Positions 58,776 through 64,000 of a DNA stretch of 64,000 nucleotides are shown here, piece by piece (position 1 is the first letter of the stretch; each line of letters starts with the position of its first letter). The translations under genes and the position numbers were made by a program. The notes under the pieces were generated by a model. That model saw only the letters and a list, made by a program, of their open reading frames with translations. It was not told where the DNA came from and did not search any database. The stretch spans positions 50,991,151 to 51,055,150 of the forward strand of contig OY829538.1 of NCBI GenBank assembly GCA_963691705.1, written 5' to 3'. The DNA comes from Viola odorata (Eukaryota; Streptophyta; Magnoliopsida; Malpighiales; Violaceae).

Positions 58776-60950
58776 ATGACTGCACCTAACCCATCCTCAC
58801 CCATCGACATGCCAGAGGCCAGCGACGACCTCCGTGGAGCTCCGCCGCCTGTCATGCCGTCCGACGGTATCTCAGCCGCGCGACGAATACTCGAAACGCT
58901 GGAGAATGAGGATTCCATGTCCTCCGAAGATGATTTGCCTTAGGAATCGGAGGAAAGCATCAAGGGAACCGACCGAGCTGTGGTCGTGAGCGATGAGGAC
59001 TCCGACGAGGTTCCTCTCGCGAAAAGAATGAAGCCCACCGTGCCTCCGTCTGCTGGAGAGAGAGAGAGCAGATGAGAAAGCAGGTTGTTGAAGAAGCTGT
59101 CAGCCGTCGGAGCTTCAAAACCAGCTCCGACCTCCGCTGCAAGAAAGCCTAAGCCCACTGCCGGCGCCGCCACTGTTACCACACCACCACCGCCACCTCC
59201 GGCGACAACACCAGGCACTGCTTCACCAAAGAAATCGGGGCGCATCAAACAAGTGGCCCATAAGAAAAAGCCAACTAAGAAGCCGTCGAAGACACCAATT
59301 CAATCGCCACCGCCCCCAAACCCTAAGAAAAGTGCCGCTCCTTCCACTGCCAAGAGCAAAGGGAAGAAAAAGGTGGTCGAGGAAGAACCATTTGAGGACG
59401 ATGAAGACGATCTAGTCTTGGCCAAAACTCAGGCCAAGACTGCTAAGGTATCCTCTCTTCCTCCCCTGCACACACTCAAAGGGTGGTTGAAATTTGATAC
59501 GCCAGACCTTAAGGCCAAATTGCGTAATATGCATTCCTGTGATATTCCCGCATTTGCTAGATTACAGTTTGATTTTCTTGATGAAATGGCATTAGGAAAT
59601 AAAATTAGGGAATATGTGTTTGCAATTGGATGGGTCCCTTTTATGTCTGTTGAGTGCGATGCCTACTCTGAACTCTACCTTGAGTTTCACACATCTTTCT
59701 GGTTTGACGAGGAAACCTTGTATGTTAGGGGTAGAGACAAACCTGATTTTGCTGCGCCTGATGTGATTAATTTTCGATTGTGTGATAAATGGAGTCACTT
59801 GTCTGTTGATGCTTTCAACTCATTGTTAGGATTTGCATATAGAGATGAAGCAATTTTTGACTATCCCACTGATTGGGATAATAATGCTGCTTTTAGGGAG
59901 ATCACTGGTGATCCAGATGCTAGGTTTGATAGGAACTCTAAGGCACATGCCATTTTGAACCCTGCGCTTAGGATGCTCCATAGAGCCTTGTCTATCAACC
60001 TTTCGGGGAAGACAAAGGTTTCTGGGAATTTAGCCAAGTCTGAACTGTTTTTGCTTTGGTGCATTTTGCACCAGAAAAAAGTCAACTTAGGCTTATATTT
60101 GGTTCAAGTGTTGCATGCCCGTGAGTCTAAAACTAAACTGATTTTTGGGTCCTTGATAACTTGGCTTGCTATTCAAACTGCTGGTCTTGATTTGTCTGCT
60201 GCTGATTTACATAAATATTGCTCCCCCAAAATACTGGATTTTAGATCCTTCGACCAAATGGGACATTTCCATTTGGAAGGAGAGTTTGTTGCGTGTAATA
60301 CAGGTTTTACACCTGTTGGGGAGCACATTTTCTCGAAGAAAAATGGAGGGAGGTACAAGCTGCGTCCAGTACATATCCTTGGAGAAGAAGCAGAAAGCAA
60401 TATCGGCCAAGACGCTGGCCAAGACACTACCATTCCTAATGCTGCAGCTGATCTAGGCCAAGACGCAGGCCAAGATCCCCCTGCCAATTACACCAGTGAA
60501 CCTCCAGAGTGGGCCAGAGAATTCCAAGCTCGCCAACTGCTCATCCTTGAGCAGCAGAAGATTATCCTGGATCGTCTTGGCCAAGACAAGGGCCAAGACC
60601 AGACTCAACCATCCACCAGTGCGGTGGCGCCTCAGTGGGCCCAATGTCTTAATGATAGGCAGGACGTCCTCCTTGAGCAGATGAAGCTCACCAGGACAAA
60701 CGTCCTCCACGTTTATCAGCATCTCCAGGCCCATTTCAAGCTCCTCAAGGCTCTCCATGACAATCTGAGCTCCGAAAGTGACTCCGAGTCTTCTGATGAG
60801 GAGGATGAACCCCAGCCATCAGCACAGCCAGCGAAGACACGGCACCCGTCCATGCCTCCTCCTGCTCCAAGAGATCCAAAGTCAAACAACCCTCCTGCCC
60901 CTGATCTAGGCCAAGCTTCAGGCCAAGATCCCCCGACCCCTGCAACTTGA
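58776..60950 (+). pseudogene. Element C env-position ORF (two in-frame stops)
   Basis: The ATG at 58776 starts MTAPNPSSPIDMPEASDD. A TAG at 58941 and a TGA at 59073 interrupt; the frame is then open to the TGA at 60948, 725 codons in all. The N-terminus is acidic and then Lys/Pro/Ala-rich and probably disordered. The middle (about 59460-60350) is a folded-looking domain with LKGWLKFDTPDLKAKL, FDYPTDWDNNAAFREITGDP and SELFLLWCILHQKKVNLGLY. The C-terminus has Gly-Gln-Asp repeats encoded by the C motif and a Gln-rich helix. Similar ORFs downstream of integrase are called env-like in Athila elements from position; I see no signal peptide or clear membrane anchor, so an envelope role is not supported. 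Function unknown. Confidence 0.7.
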
Positions 60951-62035
60951 GTTGCCTCTGCCCCCAGGTCGTTTCTGTCCTTCCTTTTATTTTTCTGTTA
61001 TGTCTTTTATTTTTTGTCTCTCCACACAATGAGGACATTATGTCTTTTAAGTGTGGGGAGGATGATTATATGTCTTGTGTTTTTGTTTTTTTTTGTGTGA
61101 ATATTGAACGGTTATTGTGAATATTGAGTCAATTTTGTGTGTTTTAATTTTTTGTTTTCTGTAAGTCAGTTTGTCCAGCTTAAAGTCTGTCAAATTGCAT
61201 GATTTTTATTTGTATTTTTCTGCATGTTTTGAGTCTATTTTGTGAGTGCACATCCGAACCCCTGTTTTCTTGCTTAGATTGTTTAGTCTTTCGGTGGGAC
61301 TGCATATAGATACTTCTCTAGGGGATACAATGCTTTAGTAACAGGGAAGCAAATGAGCGTAAATGATCAATGCCTTAGGGGCATATTATCTAATGTTTCC
61401 CAAACATTAACCATCCATATGGTCGTAAGGACGCTTAGCTAGAACCTTAACTCTTCTAGGGTGATGGGGTCTTGCTGATTTGAGTGTGTCGTTCTATCTG
61501 TTGTAGTGCGAGACAAATAAAGGTGTTAGAACGTTATAGGGCAGACATAGCAAAGGTGGAAGTCCCCGCAGAAAATGACAAGCTCTGTCTATGTGCCGTG
61601 TCTGTAAAAATACATAGGACACTTGATTTGTCAAAGAAAAAAATGGCTAGGACATAAAAGAAAATAAAAGAAGAAAAAGAGAAAAATCTGTCAAAGGGAT
61701 TTAAATGACACCCGTCTTCAGGCACTTTTGGATAGACGACACTCGGTGGGACTCAAATTTTAGTGAACTCTATTGCCCTACACCTTATCAATCTACTCTA
61801 GTGGGGTGTCTTGATACCATGTGGAAGGTGGATGTTTGGGGTATTGATTATTCCTTGTTATTCTAGCATTGGATATCTTAGTGAAGTGTCTTGGCAGATC
61901 CAGTGAAGGAGTAAGCAGTCTGAAATTAAGAAAGTCCGAGGGGTTCAGGGTGCCTGTTTTGTTTTGTTATGTTTTTATTTTTGAGTCTCTGAGTCTGTAT
62001 GCTTGGGGGCAAGCATAGTTTAAGTGTGGGGAATT
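60951..62035 (+). other. Element C 3' non-coding region with hairpin and PPT
   Basis: A GAGGACATTATGTC segment with a PPT-like tract (61049-61061) follows the ORF. Near the end are the hairpin TATGCTTG-GGGG-CAAGCATA (61998-62017) and the PPT AAGTGTGGGGAA (62022-62033) next to the 3' LTR. A further PPT-like tract lies between pol and the env-position ORF (58386-58399). No ORF. Confidence 0.75.
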
Positions 62036-63572
62036 TGATTGCATTGCATTTCATCATGTTTTATTATCCATTTACTAGTTTATTTGGACAGTAAACCTAT
62101 TGAATTACCCTTGATTTCCCCTATTCTTTGCAGTTCTGGTTTGTTGGCAAAATATTGGAGTTTCCGACTTTCATAGCTGGAGCTGATTTTCCTGTCTTGG
62201 CCTAGACTTCGGCCAAGACACGTTCGCATCTCAAGCAGCGCACCAGTCAGATCGTCTTGGCCTAGACTTCGGCCAAGACTCTTTTCGCGATACAAGTCAG
62301 TTGAGAAGTAGCGTTGGCACCCCTTTTGGGCTTCGCTTCGCGTGGGCCTTGGCTGCTGGCAGGCCGCTTCTATTCGCAAATCCAGAGGGATCTGAAGCCT
62401 ATCTTATGAAGAATCCTAAGGGATCTCCCTCTTTTGTATTTGCGATCTTATTTCCAATTTCAAACAATTTATTGTTACAATATTTTTAGAGATTTTCTAG
62501 GAAGTTTAGTTGAAGTAGGACAGAGGAGTTTTAGGGCTATTTAGCCAAACGTTGTTCCTCCTCTATCGGGAATCGGATCCCGACCTTCTTCTCTTTTCTT
62601 TTTCTTTGACATTGTTAAAAACCTTGCTCCAGATTTTATTTAAATCTCGGATTTATTATTTATGCAAAAATATATATTGTCTTTTTAATTATGAGTATGA
62701 TTAGCTAAACACCTATTCTTGGTAAGGGTTGATGAGCTGAAGTTCTTATGCATTCGTGAGATTAAACTGTGCGTTATAATCTCTCTACTTGTATTTATTT
62801 ATTTCTTAAGCTTAATTCATCGCTTACTCACTAGAGACAAGGTTTGATCATCCTTGCACTCTAGTAGAGAAGAGTTGTAGCCGGTCTAGACGGAAAGGGA
62901 GCACCCGTCGGCTAGACAAAGTAGGCAACTAGTCTCGAGCTAGACTAGAAGAAATAGGCAATCTAGGTCGAGACCAGATTGACAGCCTAGGATCTCCATA
63001 GGGAGATACCTTGGCCTAGGTACTGTCTTCCCCTATACCATTGAGGAAGCGAACAACCATTCAAGACAGCAGTCAAACGGATAAACCCTTTAACCAGCAA
63101 GGTGTCCCTTGGCTAGGATTACCAGGAAAGGGAGCACCCACCAGGTAATTTGAAGAGGAGGGAAGACAGGAGTGAACATGAGCACCTCCACTCTATAGCA
63201 GTACTATAAGCAAAGAGATGAATATATTTGATTCCATGATCGAAGCATAAGAACAAAGCTCTCACATCGCCCTTACCTGGAATTTCCTTTTATCGGATTT
63301 ACGACAATCTTGACCCCAGTCTTGACCAAGACTTTGGCCAATACTATTTTAAACTGTTTTCACTTCTTTCCGTTTTGTCTTCAGTTTCAGATTCCACCCA
63401 ATCAAAACTCAGTGACGAGGAAGTCAACCCAAGAATTACATTTCCTAGAGGTCTCTGTGGACGATCCTCTTACCATCATCTACAAACTCTTGCAGACAGT
63501 GATAAGTTGTATTTCTACCCCCAATTCCATATCTATTTCACTATTATATATGACGTGTTCGACGCGCGATCA
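62036..63572 (+). repeat. 3' LTR of element C (1537 bp)
   Basis: One base longer than the 5' LTR (CCCC for CCC near 63316). C motif copies at 62194-62219, 62254-62279 and 63319-63344. Confidence 0.92.
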
Positions 63573-64000
63573 GCCTTCCCTACTGAATATTGGGATGTGA
63601 GAAAGACATTCTTTGGGGACTGGAGGGAGTAATATATTGAACAATGAACATGTCTACAATATTCTTTAATAACACCATATCTTAAACTTTATACTAATGC
63701 TAATATTACTGATATATGTTTGATATTTTTAATAACTAATAATAATCTAAGTTTATATGCATGGTTAATTGATGACATAACTAAAGTTGTAAGAATCATA
63801 TCGAGCTCAGAACTAGTCAAATGAAATGTTGAAGGATTAATTCAAGATACAATTAATTTTTATATAATATAATATACAAATATACATAAATGATTAATTT
63901 TAGCATAAAAAAGGTATTGGTGTGGTGCTAAACTAATATATCATATCCTTCACCAAGGAGACAGGTTAGAAATCTATGTTCCCCTGCTAATTGTTTTTTT
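63573..64000. other. Right flank, MITE end and AT-rich DNA
   Basis: GGGGACTGGAGGGAG at 63615-63629 followed by TA looks like the right end of a mariner-type MITE into which element C may have jumped; its other half was not found left of C. The rest is AT-rich without a gene. Confidence 0.4.

Larger units (their letters stand above)
50960..63572 (+). mobile_element. Complete Athila-type Ty3/gypsy retrotransposon C (12.6 kb)
   Basis: LTRs at 50960-52495 and 62036-63572 enclose PBS, gag-pol in one frame, an env-position ORF, a 1 kb 3' non-coding region and a PPT. The flanking pentamers are GCGTT (50955-50959) and GCCTT (63573-63577), a 4-of-5 match. The LTRs differ at about 22 positions plus one indel (about 98.5% identity), so the insertion is recent. 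Coding frames contain only nonsense changes, no frameshift: stops at 53514, 53787, 55893, 58941 and 59073. It is the best candidate for a relative of the elements that once supplied proteins to B-like copies. It carries the 26-nt dispersed motif described in the findings. Confidence 0.93.

Noticed and set aside
61534..61725. Small minus-strand ORF in the 3' region of element C
   Set aside because: Phe/Ser-rich frame through A-rich non-coding DNA.
50955..63577. Perfect 5-bp target duplication of element C
   Set aside because: The flanks are GCGTT and GCCTT, one mismatch, so it is stated only as a 4-of-5 match; recombination between elements is not excluded.

Overview
This is plant nuclear DNA, almost certainly from a eudicot. 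It has intron-containing genes with GT/AG junctions, AT-rich spacers and dense nested transposons. The three intact host genes are recognisable orthologues of Arabidopsis PCS1 (aspartic protease), SDIR1 (RING-H2 E3 ligase) and FKBP20-1 (peptidyl-prolyl isomerase). I cannot name the species.

Layout. 1-6672: an Athila-type Ty3/gypsy element on the minus strand (element A), cut by the window edge, with decayed gag and protease and no RT/RNaseH/integrase core. 7523-13042: a 5.5 kb mariner-like DNA transposon with a broken DD39D transposase and a fragment resembling Mediator subunit MED15. 13441-13533: a LysM-domain exon relic. 15098-15950: a long-TIR non-autonomous transposon. 17728-19923: a deleted Ty1/copia element with matching target duplications. 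20098-21024: a mariner-type MITE. 23088-24416: the intronless PCS1-like gene. 24964-25122: a MITE with a 12-bp target duplication. 27520-29477: a long-TIR element with a LINE nested in it. 29481-29990: a palindromic MITE array. 30457-33518 (+) and 34583-36008 (-): SDIR1 and FKBP20-1, arranged tail to tail. 36.7-46.2 kb: AT-rich spacer holding a Helitron-like 3' end, a TRIM-like element, a gypsy protease relic, a solo Athila-type LTR (D) and a 177-bp tandem repeat. 46282-50790: a young Athila-like element without coding capacity (B). 50960-63572: a complete 12.6 kb Athila-type element (C) with gag, pol and an env-position ORF.

The most unusual signal lies in the Athila-type elements. A, B and C each carry their own short motif scattered through LTR and internal DNA. 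In C it is a 26-nt inverted repeat, GTCTTGGCC-N8-GGCCAAGAC, present about 15 times besides the second LTR copies and read in all three codon phases. In B it is the 20-nt palindrome CATCTCAAGGCCTTGAGATG. In A it is (A/G)TCTTGCCCT(C/A)GAC. The solo LTR D has hairpins of its own. A, B and C also share two small hairpins at fixed places, one just after pol and one just before the 3' polypurine tract. Their stems differ by compensating base changes, which suggests conserved RNA structures. Coordinates and motif matches were read by eye; identities and ages are approximate.
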